64,000 nucleotides of DNA. Origin: Phorcus lineatus (taxonomy: Eukaryota; Mollusca; Gastropoda; Trochida; Trochidae). The notes beneath the pieces were generated by a model. The model did not search any database and was not told the origin of the DNA. It saw nothing but the letters and a program-made list of their open reading frames with translations. The stretch covers positions 16,281,645-16,345,644 of the forward strand of contig OV121088.1 of assembly GCA_921293015.1 (NCBI GenBank), in the 5' to 3' direction. Made by a program: the position numbers and the translations under genes. Positions 35,688 through 50,016 of the stretch are shown here, in pieces. The first letter of the stretch is position 1, and every line of letters begins with the position of its first letter.

Positions 35688-37239
35688 CAAGCTTTATTTC
35701 ACTAGGAACGATATCTATTTCTAATATCACACATTATATACTCAATAGAAAAAGATAAAGGCCAATAAGAGTCTAGTAGAAGTATTGTACAAATCATGAT
35801 AAGGATCCATAACAAAGTTGTATAATTTGGTGAGAATATAAAGCTTTAGCTGTTATACAAATATTGTAAAACAATATCCCAATCTGAAAGTATCAGATAT
35901 GCATAGTTTCTTTCCTTTTCATTCTCCTCGTGTAAGCATTGTTTCATGTATGTAATTATTGATTTAAAAACAAATAACAAAGAAATTCCGACTTTTATAC
36001 TTACAAATATATCCTATAATGCCTTTAACATTAATGATGTGTAACAATATGACAACAATCAGATAACACGCATAATGCTATAAACGATGATTAGGTTTTC
36101 ACAACCAGATATGGACAAGTGCAGTTGAAACTTGCAGTTAGATGCTTATTTAAACAAAATTCATTCCTATTTTGGGTAACACAAAACAAGAGATTGCCAT
36201 TTGGGATTCGAACGTTTTCTAGTGGACGTTTCTCTACAATGTCTGATGACAATCTATACAGTGACATGCCCTGTTGGCCAGCAAATTTTTGTTGATCAGG
36301 TTCAGGTCATTGAATAGAAAAAAGGCGTCTATATCATTTTACTCTGAACAGGAGTGGTTGTAATCAAGACGGTCAAGAGCTCCGCTAAACAATGAAGCAA
36401 ACATAAAATATTCAGAATTCTCTTTGGTTTTCAACACAACAAATTTATTTTTAAAAAAGCTCAACTACTGTACTGCTCCGTCTGTAAACTAAACAACACC
36501 GATTTTAGTGCATTGACGTTATTTTGTTTAGTGTATGATCTATACAACACTGAGTTTTAAAAAATCTAATCTTGTATATCTCTAGGTAAATCATTCAACA
36601 CTGCTTTTCGAAACTCTTGTTTTGCTTTGTGTAGTCTATCAACACTTTTTTGTTCAAGCCTAGCTGTGTTATTCGTTGATGGTTGAATTAATATTAAAGC
36701 AAGCCTATGCATTTTTTAATGTATTTGCCTGACCAGGTATGACCACAGAACAATGAACTATGACTTCTAAAGTGTGAAAAGGCAACATATCGGTAGAAAT
36801 GGTAAATCTGGCATTAATAATAAAAAGTCACTTTACATATGTAAACTCTAATAAGTTGGCGAACAATTGGAAACATGGTTTCCAAAAGTTTTGTATAAAG
36901 TTACTTTTCAAAGCAAAACTGCAATGTCCTTCATGCTAGCAGAATAAGTATAACTTTAGGATGATTATTTTGTCGCATTAAACAAAATATAAATACGCTC
37001 TGCCAGAATAATATGAAACATAGAACTCTCATATTTAACTACATTACTACTTATGTGAATACATAAAACTATATAAAGACATCAAAAGCTACTTCACTTA
37101 AATCTAGGCGGTTAAATGAAATAATACCCTTGTTAATGGGTGGTACTGCATAAAAGACAGTCTCGAACCTTTTAAAGACAATCATTCCATTTATTAGGCA
37201 TAGGAATCCTTTGTGGTTTCAACTATAAATTATTTGGGT

Positions 37240-37570
37240 TTTTTTGTACGAACTCACGTACTTACCTAAAGACCATAGATGACAATATAAATTCAAAGTG
37301 TCTCATATTTATTCCCAAATGAGAAAAATGACGATAACTCAGTTCATTGAAAAGTAAAAAAACAGCCTTATTTAAAAACAGTCGTCGAATTCACATTTCG
37401 TATTCAAATTGATACTATTTAAAGTACCTATAAAGCAATATGTGAACTGCGGTTATATCTTGCGTCATTGTTCGGTTTTCGATCAGAATCGCAGTTGAAG
37501 AAAATGACTATAGAACAGAATTTTATTTCTGATAATTCACATAAGTGACATAGAGAACAATAAGACAAAC
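37240..37570. repeat. Diverged fragment of the TTAA-flanked family
   Basis: The block TTCGGTTTTCGATCAGAATC and the surrounding order resemble 35215-35687 and 45500-45775. Both ends are unclear. Confidence 0.4.
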
Positions 37571-38351
37571 AACCTTACTGTATTTATCGTACATATATAC
37601 AAAATGAAATTAAAAGACACACAGTTAAATGTAAATATAAAAAACAATACAGGCGTTATTTAACGAACTTAGCCAATTTTAATAAAAGGGTTTTATGAGT
37701 TGTTTTCATTAGAGAGATATACTTTTCAAATGACGGATATTTACAATAATATGAAGGTAAGTATTTACTTCATAATTGTGTTACAAAGGGACAAAAGGAA
37801 ATGTAATTCGTCACCGATGAAGAAATTGCAAAGACTACAAATATTCACATTACCAATATCATATTTTGAAGATCTAAAGCAAATAAGTTTTGATATACTA
37901 TATAGATGTTTAACAAAATATATTTACATAATGTGTACTAAATATATTCTATAATGCTCATCTGGCTTTACTATATCTATTTATGGGCATAACATATTCA
38001 TTACGTAGACAATAATATCTATGTCATATACAGCAGGCATTGTAGTTATTTCTTCATCATTCCCGTGCACATAAAACTACGATACAGTTATTTCTTCTTG
38101 ATAACAAATTATAAAATCGTGAAAGGATATGCGTCTGTATACATTAATCTGACCGAGTGTTGTAGTTGAATTAGCTTCTGCCCACACGTACTGCCCAAAG
38201 GTGATATCGCTGACGTTCTGATCAATTTTCTATTGTGTAACGTATGATTAAAAGTTTTGCTTGGGAATAAATTCTTTATACTCTGTATGATATGAAGCAG
38301 ATTCTATATTTTGTTCCAAGATTGCATGTTCTTTATCAAAATGTCTATTTG

Positions 38352-38707
38352 TCTTTTCCTTTCAAAATGTTGCGTGGACATGTACTTATAGAGCAAGAAA
38401 TTGTCTTTAAAATCCTACATTGTACTAATTTTTTCCTTTCAGCAGAAAAAGATTCACAGTCTGGCGGGTATCTCTTATTTTTACTCGCCCGTGTATGATA
38501 CTGCAGTGTTATATCTATTCGGCGACATGTATCTTTTCCTTTCAAAATGTTGCGTGGACATGTACTTATAGAGCAAGAAATTTTCTTTAAAATCCTACAT
38601 TGTACTAATTTTTTCCTTTCAGCAGAAAAAGATTCACAGTCTGGCGGGTATCTCTTATTTTTACTCGCCTGTGTATGATACTGCAGTGTTATATCTATTC
38701 GGCGACA
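38352..38707. repeat. 180-bp tandem duplication
   Basis: Two near-identical units offset by 180 bp, each starting CTTTTCCTTTCAAAATGTTG and ending CTATTCGGCGACAT. Only a few substitutions are seen (for example TTGTC/TTTTC). It suggests a recent duplication and has no coding content. Confidence 0.9.
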
Positions 38708-39476
38708 TTAAATTAGTGTAATACCGCTGCACGTATGACGTCACAATACTGAGTGGTTGTGACGTCACAATGTTAGCACCGCCGTCACAATCACGGCCAA
38801 GTCGCGGAAATGTTTGGTTCAGTCAAATTTCGGCAATCATGCTTCATTACTTAGGTCAAGTAATAAACAGAATACTAAACTTCCTTCAATTTAATGCTAT
38901 TTGTATTAACCTCGTTAATGATTTGGTATCAAACTCACTTTCGTTCGTTTTTTAATTCATCATAAAATACGTTAAATAAAAATAGTATCTCAGTCGTAAA
39001 AAGAGTTGGATCTCTGATGAATCCCTTAGAAATGACTCTGCCAATTTGGGTCAGACCCAAGGGATTTTTGTCATTTCGTAGTTGTTCATCATAAATAGAT
39101 TGCCAGACAAATTTCTAATAAGCTTCATCAAGAGAATAATAGGAAGTATTGGTACAGCTGGAAGTCTATGATAGGAGATTGGTTGGTCATTAATACTGGT
39201 CAAATAGGTATATTAACACGAAGGTAATAGAATGAGACAACATTTGAAGACAACAGAACATTTTTCCTAGGCATGTTGTCTTTGTATATGATAACATTTA
39301 TTAATAATCATGTACAGACAATGGGAGAGATTAGAAAAACAATATTTCTTAATAAAAGTCTTTATTGGGAAATCACAACGTTTCCAATCACGCTTTATTG
39401 ATTTCCCCACTCAAGTATATTCGGACTTTCTTTTTTGATACAAATTCCCACGAATTCTCTACAAATCTCTACAAAC

Positions 39477-40699
39477 CATTCCCCTTTATTTTATTTCTTT
39501 CATAAGATTTCCTTACTATAGCTGTTCTTTGACATATTTTCTTTACTATGCATTAAGGTATGGCATATACTTTAAAAAAATATTATCCAGACATCTTGCA
39601 GTTTCATGTAGGTCACTTCTGAATGCCGACCAAAGGCTTGATTAGGACAAATGTTTAAGGGACGAAAAGGGATGTTGTTGGGGTCAAATATGTCAAACTT
39701 CAAAAATTGTGTATTTAATAGATAAGAAGTGATTGTTTCTGAAAATAAACATGTCAGTAAATATCAGACAAATGAAATAAAAAATAGTGTATATCATATA
39801 ACTATACACGTTTGTCTTAACAAATCAGTATCTTAGATTTCCCTGTTGAGGCATTGAATTAAATGTCATTGGATCATAAATTCTCTTTTTAGAAATTGCA
39901 AAAATGTAATCAACAAATTGGCTACCCTAAGCATTAATATTCAAATCACTTTGTTATCATTTCACAGGATTCATATTATTCATGAGTTTTTTTATAAAAA
40001 AAAGATCGCTATTCTTAAAGCCCAGTAACAAAGGTTAGTTCATTTCCATCGACCTTCGAGAAAATTAAAATAATCAATTCCCATCAAATTGATCAAATCA
40101 TTCCCCTTTATTTTATTTCTTTCATAAGATTTCCTTACTATAGCTGTTCTTTGACATATTTTCTTTACTATGCATTAAGGTATGGCATATACTTTAAAAA
40201 AATATTATCCAGACATCTTGCAGTTTCATGTAGGTCACTTCTGAATGCCGACCAAAGGCTTGATTAGGACAAATGTTTAAGGGACGAAAAGGGATGTTGT
40301 TGGAGTCAAATATGTCAAACTTCAAAAATTGTGTATTTAATAGATAAGAAGTGATTGTTTCTGAAAATTAACATGTCAGTAAATATCAGACAAATGAAAT
40401 AAAAAATAGTGTATATCATATAACTATACACGTTTGTCTTAACAAATCAGTATCTTAGATTTCCCTGTTGAGGCATTGAATTAAATGTCATTGGATCATA
40501 AATTCTCTTTTGAGAAATTGCAAAAATGTAATCAACAAATTTGCTACCCTAAGCATTAATATTCAAATCACTTTGTTATCATTTCACAGGATTCATATTA
40601 TTCATGAGTTTTTTTATAACAAAAAGATCGCTATTCTTAAAGCCCAGTAACAAAGGTTAGTTCATTTCCATCGACCTTCGAGAAAATTAAAATAATCAA
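39477..40699. repeat. Two-copy tandem duplication of about 600 bp
   Basis: 39477-40077 recurs as 40099-40699 (offset 622 bp) with very few changes, starting CATTCCCCTTTATTTTATTT and ending AAATTAAAATAATCAAT. About 21 bp separate the copies. No gene overlaps it. Confidence 0.9.
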
Positions 40700-40880
40700 T
40701 CAACACAGACTGTCAACGATCCATTCCCTATCAACACATTCATTCACTACCCTATTCAACCAATGGCTGATGGAAGTAATCAAGGATGGGCACTATTCAT
40801 TTTCCTTTGACATTGCAATGCAGTAATAAATCAATTTGCGAGATCTTTTAACAGTCATTGTTCCCTAGACGCTTTGAAAA
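40700..40880. repeat. Dispersed repeat family R1, copy 1
   Basis: The segment beginning CACAGACTGTCAACGATC, with CATTCATTCACTACC and AGTAATCAAGGATGGGCA, has diverged relatives near 49715, 51870 and 54760. The R1 name is mine. No ends are defined. Confidence 0.55.
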
Positions 40881-41571
40881 CGATACGGTGTTGGGTTTAA
40901 TTAAATGTTAAGTAAAAAATAAAATTCAGTTAACTTGTATTCAAAGCATGTTTCCGAAGGTATTGAAAAAATATAATGTAAAATTATTGTACTAAATTCG
41001 ATTTTATTATTGGCTAGTGCGATAAATAAATATCAATCATTATTAAACACATCTTTTGAATTATACTAATTTTACTACCGAAACACATTTGAGAGCGACT
41101 TATGCAGCACTAGATTAAACCATATTTCTTGAAAAATGTAATCATTTTGGAAATATTTGGCGAAACAATAAAACATGCAACACGGAAAAAGCAAATATAT
41201 ACATTAAAAATTACCTTTGTATGCTACATGTGTGTTCACTTAAAGATGCATCATCAGATTTATATATATATCTATAGAAAGTAATTTTAACGTATTCTTT
41301 GTATATTTGGCAGACACTTGCTACCAACTTAACATAAATAGGAATAAAGCTGGACAAATTCTGACAGTCCAGTTTATTCATCTACAGTCCAAAAGGACTC
41401 GAATATGTTTTTAACACTATCAGCAATCACTTGTGTTTAAAACGTATATACCAAGAAATAGTTCTATCCCGATTTTGAAATCCAAAACTTTAGATTTTAA
41501 CTTACCGTTTAAATTGGGAAGGGGGCACAGCACGTACTAGCATAGCAAGATTGTAAAATTTGTAACTGAAG

Positions 41572-42348
41572 GTAGGCAGTTCGGATCAAAAACTCAAAAT
41601 CATAGAAACTTAATTCTTTTATTCTTTTACTCACAAAACAAACCCATCAGAAGACAGTTAACAGTTTTCCTCAAATTTTGTAGGGGAAATGAACTTTATT
41701 GCCCAAAAAGGTGTGTACTATTAGCTGTTGTTTTGATCTTCGGACAGCAGCGTAGCCGAACCTCTATATTGGATGACCCCTATCTGCATATGAGTGTCGG
41801 ACACGAAGAGACTTACCTCCTCTGAATATGATAGGGAACAGTCATTTTAAAGTTTGTAAATGAACTTTAAATGAAATGAAATGTTTTACGACGATTCCGG
41901 GCTTTTATTGGTCAACTGATTTGTTGTGCTCTTTAAAAACATTGTTGGTCCCTATCCAATAATATCTCTTCAAAGAAAATTAGATAATTCATTAATGCTG
42001 TCGCTAGTTTGTGGTGCTCTTAATAGGGCATATCAAGATCGTATGATACACCATTTTGTAAAATATATACCCCTAAAGTTACCCTGACCCTTAATCCAAT
42101 GTGTAACGTACAATTGTGTGCGCGCTGTCTTTAGAACTAACAGATGCCCATGGATGGGTTTCAACAATTTTAGTTTTTATTTAGATGATTTACAATGGTC
42201 ACCCAAAATGTGAACGATGAATATTCGACCAGCGCACAAGAAAGCATATATCCGCATGTGGGAGAGTATTGCATTACATTAGATGATGGCATTAAGTCGG
42301 GTTTTCTCTGACAGTGGGACATGCGCATTAGAGCCCCGAACTAACTAC
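41572..42348. mobile_element. Shorter relative of the 4754-6043 TIR element
   Basis: Left end GTAGGCAGTTCGGAT; the right end, reverse complemented, is GTAGTTAGTTCGGGG. Long interior blocks match 4754-6043, such as GGTGCTCTT...ATAG and AAAATATAT.CCCCTAAAGT, but about 500 bp are missing. No clear target-site duplication. Confidence 0.75.
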
Positions 42349-43480
42349 TTAAGGGAAATAGGTCTATCTATATAGACATGTATATATGTATGTATGTTCT
42401 TATACCACCAAAGGTGTTTTTGCGAGTAATAAAAACAGTGAAACCTAACCGAGCGAATTAAGGACAATAAAAGAAAGAGCATTCCCGCATCGTCTTAGAA
42501 GGATAGATATAGATTATTTATGAGGTCGGGCTTTGGGAAGCCTTCTGAGATCGAAGTGTTCAAGTTAGTTGAATCACGACCTCCGAGGCCATGCGCGATG
42601 CATCATCTAACTTGATTCCGAAGGCGAGGTCGGTAACTATTTTACACATTAGCTTATCGACACATCAATCCGCACGAACCTTTTGATGATGGAGATAGTT
42701 CATGTTTCTCATATACCGTAACGCATCTAAATGTGCCATAGAATTGAAACGTTGACTCCTCTTTCGTCGAATTGGAGAAACAATGTCTATTTCAGGTAGC
42801 TGACAAAGGTATGACTTCTCGTGCTGCACGTGCATCACGTTGAAATGTACAAGCTAGCGCAGTAGACTGAATAGCTAACCCCAGGTAAAAGAAAGCATAT
42901 CAGAATTTTAATGTGAATATTCATCTAGTAATATTAATGTAATAAAAGTTACTCTGTTGTAGCAACGTTCGCAAGTGATTCATAAACATTTGGAATTATT
43001 AGACAACTCTTAATCAACTAAACTATTAACTTATGAACTGTACAACGAGTATTAACTGTAAACAGATTGTCAGCAGACGGGTATATCCTTCTAAAATGAT
43101 TCTAAGAAGGAATATTTCACAACCATTTATCTCCAATAATGTGACCTTCAACTTGGTGTATCGGAGAATTACTCCGCAAAATCTAGGTCACTGCTCTTAA
43201 TACGAAGGAATCAGTTTTGCTTTTTAAAGCCTTTTTTTAAAAATTAAATAGTATGATAAAGAGTTATTTACCTCGTGTATTCCCGTATCAGTAATATATT
43301 TACATTACATTAGTAGAATAAAGTTTTACCTTGTCGGGTACTATCAATAGATGTTTGCTATATAAGTTATATACTTTCCTTTTAGGAAGAGTAAAGGAAC
43401 AAAATGATCATGAAACTCGTCTTCAATTTTGCCTATATGACAACGGATGCAAAAAAGCTCAGAATGAGCACAGCATTCTT

Positions 43481-43950
43481 TTAAAGAGCCACTCCGTGAT
43501 TTTCATAACATATTATTTACCTTTGATACTAACCTAAATGTCCTATGTGGTGATATAAACATCTTAACTTTTCATGTCCAAAAAACATATATATGAGAAA
43601 TACTAGTTTTCCATGAAAATTAAAAACAACATTACAAATGCACAGAGGTGTAGATATCACGTCCAATATACATGGATACTAGTTTTATAACCTATCAAAC
43701 ACTTTCAACTCCTAACAGCCCTCCTGGCTGTCTTAGATAAGTCTTCGAAATTACGTTTGTCTATTTGGCGCGCGCCACTGTCCGGTTTTCGATCATAATT
43801 GCGACGTTCTACCTTCATATTGTCACTATAAAAAACCAACTAGCTTTAAAATATGCCATTTTGGTAACAGTGGATACTTCGCGATCAAATGACACTATTG
43901 ATTAAGTTTGGCATATATGACTCCAACAACTCACGGAGTGGCTCTTTAAA
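43481..43950. mobile_element. TTAA-flanked TIR element, copy 2 (perfect 19-bp TIRs)
   Basis: TTAAAGAGCCACTCCGTGA at the left is repeated exactly, inverted, at the right (TCACGGAGTGGCTCTTTAA). If the outer TTAA is the target-site duplication, the TIR proper is AGAGCCACTCCGTGA. The interior matches 35215-35687. This is the best preserved member in the window. Confidence 0.85.
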
Positions 43951-44010
43951 TGCAACTGTTTTATCTATAAGATGTTTAATTCAATCTACATATGCGTATG
44001 AATATATATA

Positions 44011-44186
44011 CAGTCGAACTTCGCCTAGCCGGACACCGGATAACCGGAAACATCGCTATCCGGACGCCGATTTTTCAAACCATGTCTGTACATTTGCGCT
44101 GGAATATGATTTAGATAACTGGACGACTCTCTATTCGGACGATTTTCACCTGTAACTAAATCGTTCGTATAAACGAGGTTCGACTG
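44011..44186. mobile_element. Tigger/pogo-like MITE with TA target site
   Basis: Ends CAGTCGAACTTCG and CGAGGTTCGACTG are inverted and flanked by TA on both sides. This matches the CAGTCGAACCTCG-type ends known for Tigger/pogo Tc1-mariner elements. At 176 bp it has no transposase. It accounts for much of an 88-codon frame that is not a gene. Confidence 0.85.
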
Positions 44187-45499
44187 TATATGTATACGTC
44201 CTTATGGTAATGTATAAGTTTCATTAGGTTATATTGTTATATTGAGACTGAAGCACATGTTTTGAGTCAGTTGCCCTTTTCAACTTGAATGATTAAATAA
44301 AACAAAGACTTTAAAAAGAAACCAATGGCTTTATTCAACGTTCCCATCTTTCGCAAAAAGAAACAGTTCTAGATGTTTTCGTACTGTTGATACAATAAAT
44401 TCTAATATTAAGATGTAAAGACACAAACTTACACCCTACGAATACATTGTTAGATATTTATCCTCTCCTTAGCGAAATACCTCATTAACCTGAGTTAAGG
44501 CAAGCCATAAACAAGCTTTATAGGCAATAGTTCTTATAAATATACCTTAGTATATTGGATGTGTTACATAAATAGATTTTGAAAAGATTCCAGATAAGAT
44601 TATCCCTCTTTTTATTGTGCTCTTGTTAACTAATGTAGAAGAATTATATTGTTACTAAATATATATTTGATTAAAGAAAATGTTATCAAATACTCCCCTT
44701 TTAAGTTCATTGCATTTCTTTTCTTGATTTATTTGATTTTAGTACTCTTCCGTTTAAGATAGCGCCGTTTTACATTATGTCAGAAAATCGCGTGTTGATT
44801 GACGTCACAAATTAAGTATGAATATGACGTCACAAAGTTAGCGGCACAGCAGCAGTATAAAACTCGACGATTTTCATGCTTTATATTTGATAATTCTGAG
44901 AACAATAAATAAAATTCTAAACTCAGTCCAGTTTCATTACTTTTTTATAAAACTATTGAATGGTATCGGTACATAACCACCAAATACCAAACCATTCACT
45001 CGTTTCATGAAATTATTATTAAACGGGATATCGTTATATATAGTCTATATATCATGACCAGTTAAAACTGTACACTTGAAACCAATTTAAAAAATCTTAT
45101 CATTTAAAGTGACAAACATGTACAGTATGTCTCATAATTTTTCACGTGACCTTGATAATAGTCGGAATACCTCGTGACCTGAGTTAAGTTAACAATCGCC
45201 TTCTTAAACTTGCACCATTATCTCTAGTCTAGTCTAACAATTAGACTCTGAAATGAAAAATGCATCAGTTAATCGAAAAATTTAAAAACTTATTATAAAT
45301 GAAATGAAAAGGAGAATTCCTGAAATCAAGCTTTAAAGTCTTTTTATAGACTTGCTTAGGCTTCTACCTTATTTCAGGGTCTGGCCTAAAGACTACATTA
45401 TCTCTAAAATGACAAAAATATGATATTTTCTTGTTTTCATTGATTATCAGAAAATGGCCCTATCAAAGTCGAAATTCTTTGCCATTTACCATTATCATT

Positions 45500-45775
45500 C
45501 GTTAAATGACCTACTTAACACTATCCACCTATGTTTGTCTTTGTGTTTGCTGTAAATATGTTTCCGAAATTACGTTTGAGTCTTTGGCTCGTGCAACCGT
45601 CCGGTTTTCGATCAGAAACCACGATTTTATTCCGTTTATTGTCACTCTACTAAACTTATTACCATTAGGATTCTGATTTTCTGAAACAATAACTACTTCT
45701 CGATAGAATAAAACTAATTATGAGGTTTGACATATTTGATTGAAACAATTCTGTGCCCCTTTATATAATCTTTCC
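45500..45775. mobile_element. Diverged relative of the TTAA-flanked family (partial)
   Basis: Contains CCGTCCGGTTTTCGATCAGA, a TATTGTCACT block and a right tip near ATTCTGTGCCCCTTTATA like that of 18460-18873. The left boundary is uncertain. Confidence 0.5.
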
Positions 45776-47133
45776 CGTATTGAGATTCATTGTTTTGTTT
45801 AATGCAACATTCATGCAGTAAATTAACGAGTGTAAACTCTGGACATGGCATAAGGACTTTATAATAACAAGTTGTAGGCTACGTGTAGAAACTTGACTCA
45901 TTGCTTAATTTGCGTAAGTTAAAGGTGATATTTAATATAAAATAAAAGTGTTGAATAGTCATGATATATTTTTAACCCTTTAGTTCTAGTTCACGCTAAA
46001 CTAAAAATGTGTAGTCATCCAGATATAATTTTAAAACGAATCTAGATACCATTTGATAAAAAGAACATTTGAAAAATATGCTTTTTAGTTTACTTTATTT
46101 GTGTACATTGTTTTCTCATGTAGAGTATGAACGATTTTATCAAATAGTACTTGTTCATAAGTTCGCCTTATTTTTCCAATTTACCAGACACGGTTAGTGT
46201 TAATGTTATTACGTCTTCATATGCTTTTTTACATACAAGACATCATCGAGCTACAAGATTTTCCGCTTGATGTCTAAGTGGAAAGTTTTTATCTCTCGGA
46301 AATCTCTCGATGTTCACAAACATCCGTGGATTAACAAATACATCACCGCATTGATAATATACGTATCCCTATTTGGACATTCTTGAAAGATGAAAATATT
46401 TAAAGTTACTAAGAGTTTTTACATTGATTGTGAATTCATCAAAGTCATATTTTCAATATAAAAACATGTCCCCATATAAATTGTGCTTAGATACGATTGT
46501 CTTATCGCAAATTTGTTCGTCTTTACATTTGTTGAATAACTGAAATGTTGTTGAAAACACCCCAACTCACTCAATCATCGTCTATTAGGTCATAAAAGAG
46601 GGTTTGTGACGTCACTAGCACAAGAAACTTCTTAGTTGATTAGATGATAAAATTGAAATAAAAGAAATCATTCACTCTATAAACCAAAAACATATTCAGT
46701 CGTGCTATTGAAACTTGTATTTATTAAGTGATTAGAATTACTTGAGATGAATCCGTTTTCCTCTTGCACAGTTTTGCTGCAACTCACAATTAAATATTGA
46801 TTCTTATAGATGCATATACATGTACGTATCAATATGCCAAGACATCAAAGGTTATATGTATATGTGTACATGTGTAGGGATGTTTATATCAAGGATGAAT
46901 ATTATTTTCTTTAAATGTGTTCGGCCTATGACCATCTTTGCACGTTATATATTCCATGTAACTATTAAGACTATTTTTTCTATATGAATTTAAGATTTGT
47001 TGTCTGTGGACAGCTTTTCCCGTTTACGAAAACATACTATGTTAATATATCATCCAACTTAGTTTTTAGTAGTGTAATAGCCGCTATGGTAATGGTAGTT
47101 GTATCATTTCACTGTATAATTGCCTAATTGTCT

Positions 47134-47173
47134 ACATACATACATACATACATACATACATACATACATACAT
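47134..47173. repeat. (CATA)n microsatellite
   Basis: About ten tetranucleotide units in an uninterrupted run. Confidence 0.9.
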
Positions 47174-48539
47174 GATAAATATATTGAATCTTAAAGAAGG
47201 TATTACTCAAAAGTGTGTCACTGTCTTATCTGGGATTAAGTGTGTATAACCTTTGTTGTCACACTTGTTTCGCAAAATTCGAATTTCAAACTTTCGCAAG
47301 TGATAAGGAAGCACTGTTTCATGATCCTTGTCATGGGTCAGTCTTCCTTTTTATCACTTTATTTCTCTTTGACTTTGGTACACTTTTATACAACAGTCAA
47401 CAGTAATACTACTTATCGAATATACTACTTATCTGAATTAAAAGTTATGACACGAGTATAATGTTTAGTCGTGAAACATGGATTTTGAGTAAGCATTTTA
47501 TTTATTTTCATGATAACTGTAGTTGAACTGATTTCTTCAAAACGGTTCGATCAAGTGTTATATATGTCGTTGCTCTAAATGTATTCATTATTTTCTTAAA
47601 ATTCAGAGCCGTTTTCCCTCATTCTTTCTTTGAATCCAATACAACATAGATTCTGGATGTTGAATCAGATTGATGTCTTCATTTCAAGTCATAGATATAG
47701 TACACTAAAAAAATAGTTTTCATTCACTGAGAGATCAATACACACAAGACAAACTGTTTCAACTTGACAACGTTCCTGGCCTTAAATTGCTTTTATTTAT
47801 GAATTTGTGTTTCAAGGGCAGGAACTTTTAATATTTTCATAAAATTCATCAATATACTTGCCCTCAGCATTTCACTAAATTGATTGAATGGATCGATTCA
47901 TTGTCATTCATCTACATATATTTTACATACTAATTGTATGCATGGTAGACAAATTTAGAATACTAGCAACATGTCCTCCCCCGCGGGTCCATTTTAGTAT
48001 TAAAACAAATTATATCAATATAAATAATAAATTTAAAAAATAAACAATTTAAATGGAAGATGTTCTCAGATATATTTCAATATTTATCATTATAAACGCA
48101 AAAAGGGCACATGTTCTACATGTATGTCATTATCATGGATTCTGTGACTTTCTTGAATCCACCCCTTTAATTCAAGTCACAAGTGTCAGTATTAATATGG
48201 ATTATACCCGGATCCAACTCAGAGTAATTTGTATACGCTTTTATGAATCATATTCATATATAGGCGATATTAATAATGTATGACCCTGTGTCTATTTATA
48301 ATGAGATCTTATTGTTTTAAATTGTTTTATCAATTTAGAACTTTTTTTACCTTACATGGGCGGTGCCTTTCATACCATATCGATTAGATTGAGATGATTG
48401 CAATTTTGCATATAATATCTATCAGAAACAGTCAGACAACAGTAGAAGCCTTGATACAAGCCTTCGGTAACTTTTCAATTTCTAGATGTGAATTTAAGGT
48501 TAACATACGAAGAAACAGTCACATATAGTTTTTCTATTT

Positions 48540-49900
48540 TGTTTCACTTATATGTTGGCAGCTAGTGTAAAAAAAAAGAAAGCAATTACAATCTTTTTAC
48601 CAAAATCAAAGAACTAGTTATGTAGAAGCGAAGGAAATCAATTCACAATTATGTGTTAGACCCCTTTTTATCCAATGCCAAGGTTTCAGATTTGAAGTTC
48701 CGATTCTGAAGGGATTGCTGTCATCATTTCACAGTTGTTTAGCCTTTATTTTCAGCTAGAATAGTTTTTCAATTCCATTCAAATTTATTTTGCTTTGAAG
48801 TGTCAATGATTTGAAAAATGCTATCCAGAAACGTTCTACATAACAGCTCAATCTCTATCACATAAGAACAAAGGATGTGTAAAAGTAAGTATTTAACAAG
48901 AAGCTATGACAACAACGAGACTATCCCCTACTTTCACCTGTTATGTCCTTTAAGTCGAAACATCAAGTTTTATGTGTAAGCTTCTAGAAAATCAGTTTTT
49001 CTATTGACAAATTGTCACGTCGCGGGACTTGTCAGTTATGCTTAGATTTATAACTAAATACCATTTCAACAATGGCCAACAAAGGTTTAGTAATCATACC
49101 AAATCATTCATAGTATACATCATATATATTGTAAAGATAAAAGGCTTTGATGTTTCACAACCAAAATTGAAGATAAATCGTACTCATAAATGTGTTATCT
49201 CTGAAATCATTTGGTTTTTACATCATCAAGAAATGACATAATACATTAACCTCATAAGTTTAATTACGAAACAATGCAATGACATCATATTAGGGTGCTG
49301 TTATCTACATTTATATGGACGCGTAGTGAATACAGAGTTTTGATGAAACATATTTTCTAATCGATGTATACACTGATATCAACTGTATCATGTGTTGATA
49401 ATGTGAAAAATATATTTGAGTCTAGGATTTCTGTAACCTGGTTTTTTTCTCCAATTGAATATCTCAAGAAACGTGAATGCAATTCCTCTAGTCTCTATTA
49501 ATCTTTCATGGAGAAATCTGACTTTGAAGTATCACTTAATAGAAATTGATTATAATACCACATTCAAAGGAATAGGCGGCCAATGACAATCCAATTCAAG
49601 GCAGGTTGTGATAGTTTAAGAGGGTGCAATATTTAATGGGTTTTCCTTTAAAAAGTCAGATCCCCTGTCTATAACAATGGTTAGTTTATGGCGATGGACT
49701 TTTCAGGAAATTAAAATCACCCATCTGCACAGACTGTCGAAGATCAATTCACTATGAACAGACTCATTCACTTCCTCTTTCAACCTGGGGCGGATGAAAT
49801 TAATCAAGAATTTGTTCTCTTTGTCTGCATTCAACATTGCTCTTCATCAACAAATCAATGAAGAGATCATACATTTACCATTGATGTTAGTTGTAATCAA
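48540..49900. repeat. Dispersed repeat family R1, copy 2 (longer)
   Basis: The tail CACAGACTGTCGAAGATCA to ATTAATCAAGAAT matches 40700-40880. Upstream blocks (TTTGCTTTGAAGTG, ATCCAGAAACGTTCTACAT, AACAGC) match 51590-51640, so the family probably spans more than 1 kb. The boundaries are approximate. Confidence 0.5.
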
Positions 49901-49982
49901 CCTTTGCTGTATAAAAGCATTATCACTATTTCAAATTCATCTCGTGAATTACATTTAAGACAGAGCAATTATGTTTGTATAA

Positions 49983-49986
<4 letters not shown>

Positions 49987-50013
<27 letters not shown>
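49987..50013. repeat. (TA)n microsatellite
   Basis: An uninterrupted alternating TA run. Confidence 0.85.

Positions 50014-50016
<3 letters not shown>

Larger units (their letters stand above)
44190..48500. other. Gene-poor stretch
   Basis: Apart from the TIR relative and the CATA tract listed separately, I see AT-rich sequence with no supported gene or RNA gene. Confidence 0.6.

Noticed and set aside
43889-44155. 88-codon frame over the Tigger-like MITE
   Set aside because: Composed of TIR-element sequence on both sides; not a gene.
47134-47173. CRISPR-like regular repeats
   Set aside because: A simple CATA microsatellite without spacers; the genome is eukaryotic.
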